A stretch of 35,994 nucleotides of DNA from an uncultured Syntrophobacterales bacterium. Lineage in GTDB: Bacteria; Desulfobacterota; Syntrophia; Syntrophales; UBA5619. The notes beneath the pieces were generated by a model. It ran no database searches, was not told the origin of the DNA, and was given only the letters and a program-made list of their open reading frames with translations. How positions within the stretch are numbered: the first letter of the stretch is position 1; every line of letters starts with the position of its first letter. Positions 27,480 through 35,825 of this stretch are shown in pieces. Where the stretch lies: assembly GCA_903928915.1 (NCBI GenBank), contig CAIYSL010000111.1:1-35994 (forward strand), written 5' to 3'. The position numbers and the translations under genes are program-made.

Positions 27480-28331
27480 CTACCGCTTCAGCAGCTTCTC
27501 CAGTTTGGGAAGCTCCCCGTCCACCATCTTGTAGGTATGCTCGGGCTGGGGGAACTGGCCGCTCCGGACATCCTTGGCGTACTCGGTAAAGGCCGCGATC
27601 GTCTTGTCGGCGATGCTTTCGTACTTCTTGACGAATTTCGGGGTGAAGGCCTGAAAGACACCCAGGACGTCGCTGCAGATCATCAGTTGGCCGTCGGCGT
27701 CGATCCCGGCCCCGATGCTGTACACGGGGATGTTGAGGTCGTCGCGGATGATCCGGCACACCTCCGGCGGCACCGCCTCGACGAGGAGCGAAAAGGCCCC
27801 CGCCTCCTGGATGGCGCGGGCGTCGACGATCAATTCCATCGCCGTCTCCGCGGTCCGCCCCTGGGCCTTGAACCCGCCGAGCTGGCCGGAGCTCTGGGGG
27901 GTGAGGCCGATATGGCCCATCACCAGCATCCCGCCGTCCACGATCGCCCGGATCTGGGCGCAGACCCGGCGACCGCCCTCCAGCTTGATCGCGTCGACAT
28001 GCGCCTCCTTGTAGAACCGGCCGGCGTTGCGCACCGCATCCTCCACGCTCACCTGGTAGGAGAGGAAGGGCATGTCGCCGATGACGAAGGTATTGGCGGC
28101 GCCGCGCCGGACCGCTTCGCAGTGGTAAATGCACTGGTCCATCGTCACCGGCACCGTCCCCTCGTACCCGTAGACGCACATCCCCAGGGAATCGCCGACG
28201 AGGATCATCTCCATCCCCGCCTCTTCGGCGAACCGGGCCGTCCAGTAGTCGTAGGCCGTGATCCAGACCAGGGACTCCTTCTTGTCCTTCATGCCCTGGA
28301 GGTCGAATCGCGAGAGTTTTTTCTTCGCCAT
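27480..28331 (-). CDS. panB: Ketopantoate hydroxymethyltransferase homologue
   Basis: A 283-residue TIM-barrel enzyme of the PanB family. Relative to E. coli PanB all key residues are present: D47 in VGDSLGM, D86 in GDMPF, K116 and E118 in KLEGG, H140 in GHIGLTPQ and E185 in EAVPPE. So it should bind Mg2+ and a 2-oxo acid. PanB normally adds a hydroxymethyl group from methylene-THF to 2-oxoisovalerate. It is 16 bp downstream of an iron alcohol dehydrogenase and followed by an FAH enzyme, with no panC or panD nearby, so a catabolic role (for example the reverse reaction, or a different 2-oxo acid) is as likely as pantothenate synthesis. The C-terminus is about 20 residues longer than in E. coli and hydrophilic. 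Confidence 0.88.
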   Translation of the reverse strand: MAKKKLSRFDLQGMKDKKESLVWITAYDYWTARFAEEAGMEMILVGDSLGMCVYGYEGTVPVTMDQCIYHCEAVRRGAANTFVIGDMPFLSYQVSVEDAVRNAGRFYKEAHVDAIKLEGGRRVCAQIRAIVDGGMLVMGHIGLTPQSSGQLGGFKAQGRTAETAMELIVDARAIQEAGAFSLLVEAVPPEVCRIIRDDLNIPVYSIGAGIDADGQLMICSDVLGVFQAFTPKFVKKYESIADKTIAAFTEYAKDVRSGQFPQPEHTYKMVDGELPKLEKLLKR

Positions 28332-28347
28332 GATTGCGCTTCCTTTC

Positions 28348-29517
28348 TCAGTCGAATGCGTTTTCGTAGATCAGCTCGATGTCCTCGACGGTCAGGATCC
28401 GCGGGGAACGGGTGAGGAGCCGCTGCTCCTTATGGGCCTCCACGGCCCACTGGTGGATGTCGGTCGCCTCCCGGCTGATCCCCAGGTCCGTCAGCGACGC
28501 GGGGAGGTTGACGCTCTTGAGCAGGAAGTGGATCGCCTCCAGGAGCCGTTCGAGGACCTCCCGCGGGGCGAGCCCGTCAATCGGCTCGCCCATCGCCCGC
28601 GCCAGGGCCGCCATCTTGTCGGCCTTCGCCACCGCGACGTAATCGAAGCAGGGGATGAGCAGCGCGCTCAGCGTCACCCCGTGCGGGGTGTGGTGCTCTC
28701 CGCCCACCGGATAGGCCATCGCATGGACCAGACTGGTGCCGGAATTGTTCAGCACCATCCCCGCCATCAGGCTTCCCAGGGACATATGGTACCGCGCTTC
28801 CCGGTCCTGCCCGTCGGCAAAGGCCGGTCCGAGCCACTTGGTGATGATCGAGATCGCCTCCAGGGCCAGCGCGTCGGTGATCGTGTTGGCGTTCTTCGAC
28901 AGAAAGGCCTCGGCCGCATGGATGTAGGCATCGATCCCGGCGCTTGCCGTCACCGCGGGGGGACAGGTCATGCTCAGCATCGGGTCGACGATCGCCACGT
29001 TCGGCAGCAGGTTGCTCGAGGCGACTACCTTCTTGACGTTGCTCGCCCGCTCCAGGAAGATGGCGTGCTTCGTCACCTCGGCCCCGGTCCCGGAGGTCGT
29101 CGGGACGATGATCGTCGGCTTGCCCCGCTTGGGCACCTTCTCCCTGCCGAAATAATCCTCCGTCTTGCCCGGGTTGGTGAGCAGCGCCGAGGCCATTTTC
29201 GACACATCCAGGATGCTCCCGCCGCCGAGGCCGATGATCACGTCGCAGTTGCACTCCCGCGCCACCTGCGCGGTCCGCTCGACCACGTCGGTGGCGGGCT
29301 CCGGGGTGTCGCGGTCCTGGATGTTCACCTGTACGGCGACCCCCACCGACTCCAGCAGCGCCTTGACGTTGCCCAGAACGCCGGTCTTCTCTACCCGGGG
29401 CCCCGTGATCAGCAGCGCCCGGCCGGCACCCAATTTCTTGGCCTGCTCGCCGATTTGGTTGATTGCGTTGATGCCGAAGATGATGGTTGGCGATTGAAAC
29501 AGGATGTTTTGGAACAT
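28348..29517 (-). CDS. Iron-containing (group III) alcohol dehydrogenase
   Basis: A 389-residue NAD(P)-dependent dehydrogenase. NAD site GLGGGSILD (96-104), PTTSGTGAEVT (139-149), metal ligands D196, H200, H265 and H279 (GIDAYIHAAEA, LVHAMAYPVGG, HHTPHG) are intact. The start at 29517 is preferred to an ATG five codons upstream because an AAGGAG sits seven bases before 29517, inside the longer frame. It is the promoter-proximal gene of the leftward arm, with a -10/-35 and an operator-like palindrome just upstream. Substrates of the family are short alcohols, 1,2-diols, 4-hydroxybutyrate and lactaldehyde; I cannot choose. Confidence 0.92.
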   Translation of the reverse strand: MFQNILFQSPTIIFGINAINQIGEQAKKLGAGRALLITGPRVEKTGVLGNVKALLESVGVAVQVNIQDRDTPEPATDVVERTAQVARECNCDVIIGLGGGSILDVSKMASALLTNPGKTEDYFGREKVPKRGKPTIIVPTTSGTGAEVTKHAIFLERASNVKKVVASSNLLPNVAIVDPMLSMTCPPAVTASAGIDAYIHAAEAFLSKNANTITDALALEAISIITKWLGPAFADGQDREARYHMSLGSLMAGMVLNNSGTSLVHAMAYPVGGEHHTPHGVTLSALLIPCFDYVAVAKADKMAALARAMGEPIDGLAPREVLERLLEAIHFLLKSVNLPASLTDLGISREATDIHQWAVEAHKEQRLLTRSPRILTVEDIELIYENAFD

Positions 29518-29561
29518 GGCATTCTCCTTCATGACGAATTCTTGCGGGGCAGCGCCCCTCC

Positions 29562-29581
29562 ATTCTCCCGACCGGGAGAAT
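29562..29581. promoter_or_regulatory. 20-bp operator-like palindrome at the leftward start site
   Basis: Arms ATTCTCCCG (29562-29570) and CGGGAGAAT (29573-29581) are perfectly complementary around AC. It covers about +1 to +20 of the predicted leftward transcript, and ends 34 bp before the alcohol dehydrogenase ribosome site region. That position suits a repressor that blocks transcription. A lone CGGGAGA also occurs at 29915-29921 in the rightward leader. No regulator gene is adjacent. Confidence 0.6.
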
Positions 29582-29586
29582 TGAGA

Positions 29587-29617
29587 TGTATATCAGTATG
29601 CCTCCCCGGGGTGTCAA
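29587..29617 (-). promoter_or_regulatory. Sigma70-like promoter of the dehydrogenase-PanB-FAH arm
   Basis: On the minus strand a perfect TTGACA (29617-29612) is followed after 19 bp by TATACA (29592-29587), with a TG one base upstream of it (extended -10, TGATATACA). The spacer is longer than ideal but the extended -10 compensates. The predicted start is near 29580. Confidence 0.55.
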
Positions 29618-29739
29618 GCGAAATTTGGCATGCGGCGAAAAGAGCGCGCACCCTGGACGGGACCGAAAACGAGTGGAAATTCCCGGCGTACCTGGCCGCG
29701 CGCCGCGCCAAAGCGGAACACATTCGTGCGATATAGACC

Positions 29740-29768
29740 TTGAAAAAAGGGAGGCTATCCGCTATAAG
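29740..29768 (+). promoter_or_regulatory. Sigma70-like promoter of the Tct transporter arm
   Basis: TTGAAA (29740-29745), a 17-bp spacer and TATAAG (29763-29768), five of six matches in each element. The predicted start is near 29775, which leaves a long leader of about 170 nt before tctB. Confidence 0.65.
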
Positions 29769-29774
29769 CAGGTG

Positions 29775-29946
29775 CTTCGCACGGAACGCCTGACCAGGCA
29801 CTCGGAGAGGTGCGACGTCCGCTTTCCGGCGGACCGCATCGGGAACGCCGCACCGCCGGTCGGAAGGAAGAAGCGGCACCCGGAGGTCCGATTCCGGGAG
29901 AGACTTTCCGGAGGCGGGCGGGGTTCGTTCCCCAGGGGGAAACACC
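29775..29946 (+). other. Long untranslated leader of the tct operon
   Basis: About 170 nt from the predicted start to tctB with no plausible gene. It can fold locally: GTCCGC (29815-29820) pairs with GCGGAC (29827-29832) around six bases, and GGGG/CCCC arms around TTCGTT lie just before the ribosome site (about 29921-29934). GGGGGA precedes the ATG. I recognise no known riboswitch. Confidence 0.35.
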
Positions 29947-30390
29947 ATGACCATCGATCGATTGAGCGGCGCGCTGCTGATCCTGCTGGGGCTGTTCGTC
30001 CTCTGGGAGCGGCGGGTGCTGCCGCTGGGAAACGCCAGCCAACCCGGTCCGGGGTATGTTCCGCTGATCCTGGCGGTGCTGCTGCTGATTTTCGGCGTGA
30101 TCCTGATCGCCCAGGGCAAGGGGTCGAAACCTCTGCGGTCGCTCTCCTGGGAAGAGGCGCCCCATGCGGCCGCGATCCTGGGGTGCTGTCTGTTCATCAC
30201 CGTCTTCCTGGAAACGATCGGGTACCGCATCACCATGCTGATCGTCATGGGATTTCTGTTCGGGATCATGGAGCGCCGAAACCCCTGGTGGCTGGCGCTG
30301 ATCCTGGCTGTCGGGTTTTCCTTCGGCACCTTCTGGCTGTTCGATAGCCTGCTGCGGGTGCCCCTGCCGCGGGGCGGATGGGGGTTCTAA
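29947..30390 (+). CDS. tctB: Tripartite tricarboxylate transporter, small membrane subunit (TctB)
   Basis: A 147-residue protein with four predicted helices (about residues 6-22, 37-52, 75-95 and 105-140), matching the DUF1468/TctB family. Its sequence (LSGALLILLGLFVLWERRVLPLGNASQPGPGYVP) has the typical polar loop after helix 1. GGGGGA lies before the ATG. The TAA stop shares its last base with the TctA ATG. It is the promoter-proximal gene of the rightward arm. Confidence 0.9.
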   Translation: MTIDRLSGALLILLGLFVLWERRVLPLGNASQPGPGYVPLILAVLLLIFGVILIAQGKGSKPLRSLSWEEAPHAAAILGCCLFITVFLETIGYRITMLIVMGFLFGIMERRNPWWLALILAVGFSFGTFWLFDSLLRVPLPRGGWGF

Positions 30391-31913
30391 TGGAATCGAC
30401 GCTGCACAATCTTCTGCTCGGGTTCGGTACGGTGTTCACGCCGACCAACCTGCTGTACTCCTTCGTGGGCTGTCTGATCGGGACGATGGTCGGGGTCCTG
30501 CCGGGGGTCGGCCCCCTGGCCGGGATCAGCATGCTCCTGCCCACCACCTTCGGGCTGCACCCCACCTCGGCGATCATCCTCTTGGCGGGCATCTATTACG
30601 GCGCCATGTACGGCGGCTCGACTACCTCGATCCTGATGCGCATCCCCGGCGAGGCGGCATCGGTCATGACCTGTATCGACGGCTATGCCATGGCGCGCAA
30701 GGGCCGCGCCGGCCCGGCCCTGTCGATCGCTGCCATCGGCTCCTTCATCGCCGGCACGCTGAGCGTCATCGGCCTGATGCTCCTGGCCCCGAGCCTGGCG
30801 CGGTTCGCCCTCGGGTTCGGACCGCCGGAATACTTCTGCCTGCTCGTCTGCGGCCTCGTCGTCCTGAGCTACATGACCGGCGGGTCGATCGTGAAGAACC
30901 TCTCGATGATCTGTCTGGGGTTGATGATCGGCATGATCGGGATCGATCAGATGTCGGGGTATTTCCGCTTTTCCTACGGCGTGACGGCCCTGGGCGACGG
31001 GATCGGCATCGTGCCCGTGGCGGTGGGGCTCTTCGGGGTTTCGGAGATCCTGGCCACGGCGGGCAGCGCGGACATCCGCGAGGTGTTGAAGCCCCGGCTG
31101 CGGGACCTGCTCCCCTCCGGGCAGGAGCTCAAGGATTCCGTCGGGCCGATCGGCCGGGGGACGCTGCTCGGGTTCCTGATCGGCATCATTCCCGGATCGG
31201 CCCACATCATCTCCACCTTCGTGGCCTACGCCATGGAGCGGCGGCTCTCGAAGCATCCGGAGCGGTTCGGCGAGGGGGCGATCGAAGGGGTGGCCGGCCC
31301 CGAGGCGGCCAACAACGCCGCCAGCGAGGGGGCCCTGGTGCCGCTCCTGGCGCTGGGCGTCCCCACGGGGCCCATCCCGGCGGTGCTCCTGGCCGCGCTG
31401 ATGGTCCACGGGATCACCCCCGGCCCCCTGTTCATCAAGGAGCAGCCGGAGGTCTTCTGGGGGCTGATCGCCAGCATGTACGTGGGCAACACGGTGCTGC
31501 TCCTGCTCAACCTGCCGATGGTGGGCATCTTCGTCAATTTCCTGCGCGTCCCCTACCGGATCCTCTACCCGATCATCCTGCTGTTCTGCATCGTGGGGGT
31601 GTACGCCGTCAATTCGAGCATGGTCGACGTGGCCGCCATGTGCGTTATGGGGCTTTTGGGGTACCTGCTGAGGAAGCTGGATTTCGAAACGGCGCCGCTG
31701 GTCCTGGGGGCGGTACTGGCGCCGATCATCGAGTTCAGCTTTCGCCAGGCCCTGGCCATGTCGAACGGCAAGTACGCCATTTTTGTCGAACGGCCGATCG
31801 CCGCCACCTTTCTGGCGGTGGCGCTGGCGATGATCCTGCTGGGTCTCAAGCCGCTGGTATTCAAAAAGAAGGATTGGCGCGAGCGATTAACGGAGGCGGA
31901 AAAGAGCGGCTGA
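30390..31913 (+). CDS. tctA: Tripartite tricarboxylate transporter, large membrane subunit (TctA)
   Basis: A 507-residue protein with about 11-12 helices, the normal TctA size. Family signatures: GVLPGVGPLAGISMLLP (about 32-48), YYGAMYGGSTTSILMRIPGEAASV (68-91) and the repeat of this pattern in the second half, FLIGIIPGSAHIIST and EAANNAASEGALVPLLALGVPTGP. This is the channel of a secondary, ion-driven importer with the TctC binding protein. An ATG four codons earlier (30378) is in frame; 30390 is preferred because GGGGG precedes it and the TAATG junction is typical of coupled genes. Confidence 0.95.
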   Translation: MESTLHNLLLGFGTVFTPTNLLYSFVGCLIGTMVGVLPGVGPLAGISMLLPTTFGLHPTSAIILLAGIYYGAMYGGSTTSILMRIPGEAASVMTCIDGYAMARKGRAGPALSIAAIGSFIAGTLSVIGLMLLAPSLARFALGFGPPEYFCLLVCGLVVLSYMTGGSIVKNLSMICLGLMIGMIGIDQMSGYFRFSYGVTALGDGIGIVPVAVGLFGVSEILATAGSADIREVLKPRLRDLLPSGQELKDSVGPIGRGTLLGFLIGIIPGSAHIISTFVAYAMERRLSKHPERFGEGAIEGVAGPEAANNAASEGALVPLLALGVPTGPIPAVLLAALMVHGITPGPLFIKEQPEVFWGLIASMYVGNTVLLLLNLPMVGIFVNFLRVPYRILYPIILLFCIVGVYAVNSSMVDVAAMCVMGLLGYLLRKLDFETAPLVLGAVLAPIIEFSFRQALAMSNGKYAIFVERPIAATFLAVALAMILLGLKPLVFKKKDWRERLTEAEKSG

Positions 31914-31959
31914 TGCCCTCTTTCCCCCGGAAGGACTTCACACAAGGGAGGAAATGAAG

Positions 31960-32952
31960 ATGAACGCAAGAAGGATGCTTTTGGCAGTTCTGGCGATGGG
32001 TTGTCTCCTGGCAACCGCTTTCGCGCCGGGTCCGGCCCTGGCGGCCGATCCCTATCCCACCCGGCCTATTCAGGTCATCGTGCCGTTCCCGCCGGGCGGT
32101 GTGGCCGATCTGGTCGGCCGTCCCTTCGTGGCGGCCCTGGAAAAACACCTCAAGCAGCCGGTGGTGATCGTCAATAAGACCGGCGCCGGCGGCGCCGTGG
32201 GGATGCAGGCCCTGGCCGTCTCCAAACCGGACGGCTACAGCCTGATGGTGGCCCTCTCCAGTATCTCGGTCATGCCCGAGGTGGACACCATGTTCGGCCG
32301 GCCGCCCGTGTATAAATTGAGCGATTTCGCTCCGATCGCGCTGCTTTCCGCCGACCCCACCGTGCTGATCGTGAGCAGCAAGTCCCCCTGGAAGACCGTC
32401 GCCGATTTCGTCGCCGACGCCAAGAAACGGCCGGGTGAGATCAAGTACAGCTCCTCGGGCATCTACGGGACGATGCACGTGGCCATGGAGATGTTCGCCC
32501 ACTCGGCGGGGATCAAGCTGCGCCATATCCCCACGGGCGGCGGCGGGCCGGCCCTGACGGCGCTGCTGGGCGGCCACGTGGACGCCCTCTCCGGCGGCCC
32601 GAACATCGCCGTTGCCCAGATGAAGGCGGGCACCGTGCGGGTTCTCGGCGGGTGGGGGGATAAGCGCCTCGCCGCCCTGCCGGACGTGCCGACGCTGAAG
32701 GAGCTGGGCTACAAGGATGTGGAATTCTACATCTGGTCCGGGTTCTTCGCCCCGGCGGCGACCCCCGAGCCGATCCTCAAGGTCCTGCGCGAGGCCACGG
32801 CCAAGGCCGTCCAGGCCCCGGAGTTCAAAGCGGCGATGCAGAAGATGGAGACGCCGATCGCCTACCTGGACGCCCCGGAGTTCAAGACGTTCTGGGACAA
32901 GGATGCGGACCGGCTGATCAAGTCCGTGCGCAACATCGGCAAGGTTCAGTAG
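31960..32952 (+). CDS. tctC: Tripartite tricarboxylate transporter, periplasmic binding protein (TctC/Bug family)
   Basis: A 330-residue exported binding protein. The signal peptide (about 29 residues) ends PALA-ADPYP. Mature features: YPTRPIQVIVPFPPGG, then GAGGAVGMQAL, both ligand-loop regions of the Bug family, SSSGIYGTMHVAMEMF and PTLKELGY near the end. The ATG at 31960 is chosen over that at 31954 because GGGAGG lies eight bases before it and only two before the other. Bug proteins bind carboxylates, aromatic acids, nicotinate or amino acids; the ligand here is unknown. Confidence 0.94.
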   Translation: MNARRMLLAVLAMGCLLATAFAPGPALAADPYPTRPIQVIVPFPPGGVADLVGRPFVAALEKHLKQPVVIVNKTGAGGAVGMQALAVSKPDGYSLMVALSSISVMPEVDTMFGRPPVYKLSDFAPIALLSADPTVLIVSSKSPWKTVADFVADAKKRPGEIKYSSSGIYGTMHVAMEMFAHSAGIKLRHIPTGGGGPALTALLGGHVDALSGGPNIAVAQMKAGTVRVLGGWGDKRLAALPDVPTLKELGYKDVEFYIWSGFFAPAATPEPILKVLREATAKAVQAPEFKAAMQKMETPIAYLDAPEFKTFWDKDADRLIKSVRNIGKVQ

Positions 32953-32980
32953 GGTTTGGAGTTTCTTTCGCGATTCACCG

Positions 32981-33037
32981 GTAGGGGCGTTCCGCGCCGG
33001 CGGGACGTCCCTACCTGCTTTGCGGGTTCCCACCCGC
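32981..33037. repeat. Tandem hairpins between tctC and the hydroxyacid dehydrogenase gene
   Basis: Hairpin 1: 32981-32994 (GTAGGGGCGTTCCG) with 33001-33014 (CGGGACGTCCCTAC), 14 pairs of which two are G-U wobbles as RNA, loop of six. Hairpin 2: GCGGGT (33022-33027) with ACCCGC (33032-33037), loop TCCC. The first looks like the GTAGGGGCG...-type intergenic repeats found dispersed in many genomes. It may attenuate read-through from the tct genes. Confidence 0.55.
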
Positions 33038-33086
33038 GGTTCGGGGCGGCAGCGGCAGTTTTTCAGGACGGTCGGGAGGAGGGGCT

Positions 33087-33983
33087 ATGCAGCGGATCGG
33101 GTTGGTCGGGCTGGGGCTGATGGGACGGCAGTTGGGACGGCGGCTGCTCATGGCGGGCTTCCCGCTTACGGTCTGGAACCGGTCGCGGCCGAAGGCCGAG
33201 GAGCTGATCGCCGCAGGGGCGCTGTGGGGCGATTCACCCGCCGCCCTGGCCGGGCAGGCGGATGTGGTCATCACGATCGTCACCGATTCTGCCGCCTCCG
33301 CGGCGGTCATCTGCGGCCCCGGCGGCGTTCTCGAGGGGGCCCGGCCCGGTTTGGTTCTGATCGACATGGCGAGCATCGCCCCGGAGATGTCCCGAACGAT
33401 TGCCGCCCGGGCAAAGGGCACCGGGGTGATCATGCTCGACGCCCCGGTGACGGGAAATCCGAAGGTGGCCGCGGAGGGGAAACTGGGGATCATGGTCGGC
33501 GGTCCGGAGGCGACCTTCACCGCCTGCCTGCCGATCTTCCAGGCGATGGGGGTGAAGATCATCCACGTGGGCGAGGCCAACGGCCTCGGGACCACCCTGA
33601 AGCTGATCAACAACCTGGTGATGGGGGTGGCCATCGAAGCGGTGGCGGAGGCCCTCGTCCTGGCCGGCAAGGCCGGCATCGATCCGCAAAAGGTGGTGGA
33701 GATCACCTCCGTCGGCGGCGCCCGCACCGGGGCCATGGAGACCCGGGGCGGCCGGATGATTCAGCACGATTTTTCCCCCCATTTTTCCGCGAACAACATG
33801 TACAAGGACCTGTTCCAGGCCCTGAAACTGGCCGACGAGGTGGGCGCCTTCCTCCCCGCGGCCGGCGTTTCTCTGGAGATGCTGCGGGCGGTAAAAAACC
33901 AGGGAAAGGGAGATCTGGATTCGGCCAGCGTCATCACCGTCATCGAGGCGATGGCCAACACGGTCGTCAAGTCGGGCGGCTGA
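33087..33983 (+). CDS. NAD(P)-dependent beta-hydroxyacid dehydrogenase (3-hydroxyisobutyrate dehydrogenase type)
   Basis: A 298-residue cytosolic oxidoreductase. The Rossmann motif is GLVGLGLMGRQL (5-16); the substrate loop is DAPVTGNP (118-125, in place of the usual DAPVSGG); the catalytic lysine is K172 in TLKLINN. GGGAGGAGG precedes the ATG. Family substrates include 3-hydroxyisobutyrate, tartronate semialdehyde, 2-(hydroxymethyl)glutarate and glyoxylate. As the fourth gene of the transporter arm, it probably oxidises or reduces an intermediate of the imported compound. Two hairpins separate it from tctC, so its expression may be lower or separate. It converges on gspE. Confidence 0.9.
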   Translation: MQRIGLVGLGLMGRQLGRRLLMAGFPLTVWNRSRPKAEELIAAGALWGDSPAALAGQADVVITIVTDSAASAAVICGPGGVLEGARPGLVLIDMASIAPEMSRTIAARAKGTGVIMLDAPVTGNPKVAAEGKLGIMVGGPEATFTACLPIFQAMGVKIIHVGEANGLGTTLKLINNLVMGVAIEAVAEALVLAGKAGIDPQKVVEITSVGGARTGAMETRGGRMIQHDFSPHFSANNMYKDLFQALKLADEVGAFLPAAGVSLEMLRAVKNQGKGDLDSASVITVIEAMANTVVKSGG

Positions 33984-34013
33984 TTCCCCCTGCGGGGCCA
34001 AAGAGGGGCGGGC

Positions 34014-35816
34014 CTACGCCTCCAGGTCGGTCTCGCGCTTGATGATCCGGGTGACGCGGAAGACCTCTTCGATCGTCGTGATTCCCTCCAGCACCTTCTG
34101 GGCGCCGTCCTGCAGGAGGTTCGTCATCCCCCGTTTCATCGCCTCGTCGTTGATCTGGTTCGCGTCGGAGGTCTTGAGGATCAGCCTTTTCACCGGATCG
34201 TCCATGACGAGGATCTCGAAGATCGCCGTCCGGCCGCGGTAGCCCGTGTTCATGCAGGAGGCGCACCCTGCCTTCCGGTAGACCGGGTGCTTCTCGAGCC
34301 GTGCCTTGTCCACCCCCAGGTTGGCCAGCGATTCTTCGTCGGGGGTGTAGGGCTCCTTGCACTTCGGACAGAGGACCCGCACGAGCCGCTGGGCGATGAT
34401 CGCGATCACCGACGAGGTGACGAGGAAGGGCTCGATCCCCATGTCGATCAGCCGGGTGACGGCGCTCGCCGCGTCGTTCGTGTGGAGGGTGGAGAAGACC
34501 AGATGCCCGGTCAGCGAAGACTGGATCGCGATCTCCGCGGTCTCCCGGTCGCGGATCTCACCCACGAGGATCACGTCCGGGTCCTGGCGGACGATCGAGC
34601 GGAGCCCCTGGGCGAAGGTGAGGTCGATCTTCGGGTTCACCTGGATCTGGCCGATCCCGTCGATCTGGTATTCGATCGGGTCCTCGATCGTGATGATGTT
34701 CACCTCGGCGGAGTTGATGCTCGTGAGCGCCGCGTACAGGGTCGTCGTCTTTCCGCTCCCGGTGGGCCCCGTGACGAGGATGATCCCGTAGGGCGACTTG
34801 ATCAGCCGGTTGAAGATCCCGACCTTCCGGCTGTCCATCCCCAGATCCGAGAGCATCAGGATCGACGATGTCTTGTCCAGAAGCCTGAGGACCACCCGCT
34901 CCCCGAAGGCCGTGGGGATGGTGGAGACGCGGATGTCGACGCTCCGGTCGGCCACCTTGATTTCGATCCGGCCGTCCTGGGGAAGCCGCTTTTCGGCGAT
35001 GTTGAGCTTGGCCATGATCTTCACGCGCGACACGAGCGGCGAGTGGATCTTCCGGGGGAGGCTGAGGATATCGTACAGGATGCCGTCGATGCGGTAGCGG
35101 ACCTTCACGTTCGCCTGGTAGGGCTCGATGTGGATGTCGCTCGCCCGGTCCTTCGTCGCGCCGGAGAGGAGGAGGTTGACCAGCTTGATGATCGGGGCGT
35201 CGCTCGTCTCATCGAGCAGGTCCCCCGTCTCCTCGATTTCGGAGATGAGGCTGTCGGTGGACTCGTCGTGCATCTCCTGGAAGAACTCCTTGGCGGTGCT
35301 CCGGCTCAAGTCGTAGGCGAGGTTGATCGCCGCCAGGATCGCCTCCTGGGTGGCCAGCACGACCGGCCGATCGGTGCGCCCGAGGAGGCGGCAGAGGTCG
35401 TCCACGGCCTGGTAATTGGCGGGGTCGTTGATCGCCACGACGAACCCCTGCGGCGTCCCGAGCGGAACGATCCTCTGCCGTTTCAGGTACTGGATCGGCA
35501 GGCGGGCGGTGAACTCGGTCTCCATATGGTCCGTGGGAAGCGTCTCCCAGAAGGGGATGCAGTACTCGGCGCCGACGGCCTTCAGCAGCTCCGTCTCGGG
35601 CAGGACCCGCTTCTGGATCAGCAGCTCGACCATGCCGGCGCCGTTCTCCCGGAGAAGGCCGCGTACCTCGGCGAGAACATCGGCCGGGACCCCGAGGGCC
35701 TCCAGGCGCGCCGCGAGACCGGCGGCGGGAGACCCCGGCGCGGCTGGCGCGTTTCCCCCCGGCGGGGCAGTCGTCACCGCCGCGGGCGTTTCAGCGTGGT
35801 TTGGCTGGACAGGCAT
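34014..35816 (-). CDS. gspE: Type II secretion ATPase GspE
   Basis: A 600-residue cytosolic hexameric ATPase that powers the inner-membrane platform of type II secretion. A proline/alanine-rich N-terminal 35 residues precede the T2SSE N-terminal domain (about 35-170). The ATPase core has Walker A GPTGSGKT (350-357), Asp box ITIEDPIEYQ (375-384), Walker B DVILVGEIRD (414-423) and His box FSTLHTNDAASA (441-452). A zinc-binding C483, C486, C518, C521 set (CPKC...CASC) separates GspE/PilB from PilT. It is somewhat longer than the usual 500-570. The preceding gene encodes a secretin C-terminus, ten bases upstream, which favours GspE over PilB. Confidence 0.92.
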   Translation of the reverse strand: MPVQPNHAETPAAVTTAPPGGNAPAAPGSPAAGLAARLEALGVPADVLAEVRGLLRENGAGMVELLIQKRVLPETELLKAVGAEYCIPFWETLPTDHMETEFTARLPIQYLKRQRIVPLGTPQGFVVAINDPANYQAVDDLCRLLGRTDRPVVLATQEAILAAINLAYDLSRSTAKEFFQEMHDESTDSLISEIEETGDLLDETSDAPIIKLVNLLLSGATKDRASDIHIEPYQANVKVRYRIDGILYDILSLPRKIHSPLVSRVKIMAKLNIAEKRLPQDGRIEIKVADRSVDIRVSTIPTAFGERVVLRLLDKTSSILMLSDLGMDSRKVGIFNRLIKSPYGIILVTGPTGSGKTTTLYAALTSINSAEVNIITIEDPIEYQIDGIGQIQVNPKIDLTFAQGLRSIVRQDPDVILVGEIRDRETAEIAIQSSLTGHLVFSTLHTNDAASAVTRLIDMGIEPFLVTSSVIAIIAQRLVRVLCPKCKEPYTPDEESLANLGVDKARLEKHPVYRKAGCASCMNTGYRGRTAIFEILVMDDPVKRLILKTSDANQINDEAMKRGMTNLLQDGAQKVLEGITTIEEVFRVTRIIKRETDLEA

Positions 35817-35825
35817 ACGGCGGCG

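Noticed and set aside
29518-29532. Upstream ATG extending the iron alcohol dehydrogenase by five codons
   Set aside because: The AAGGAG ribosome site for the second ATG lies inside the extension; the longer form has no ribosome site of its own.
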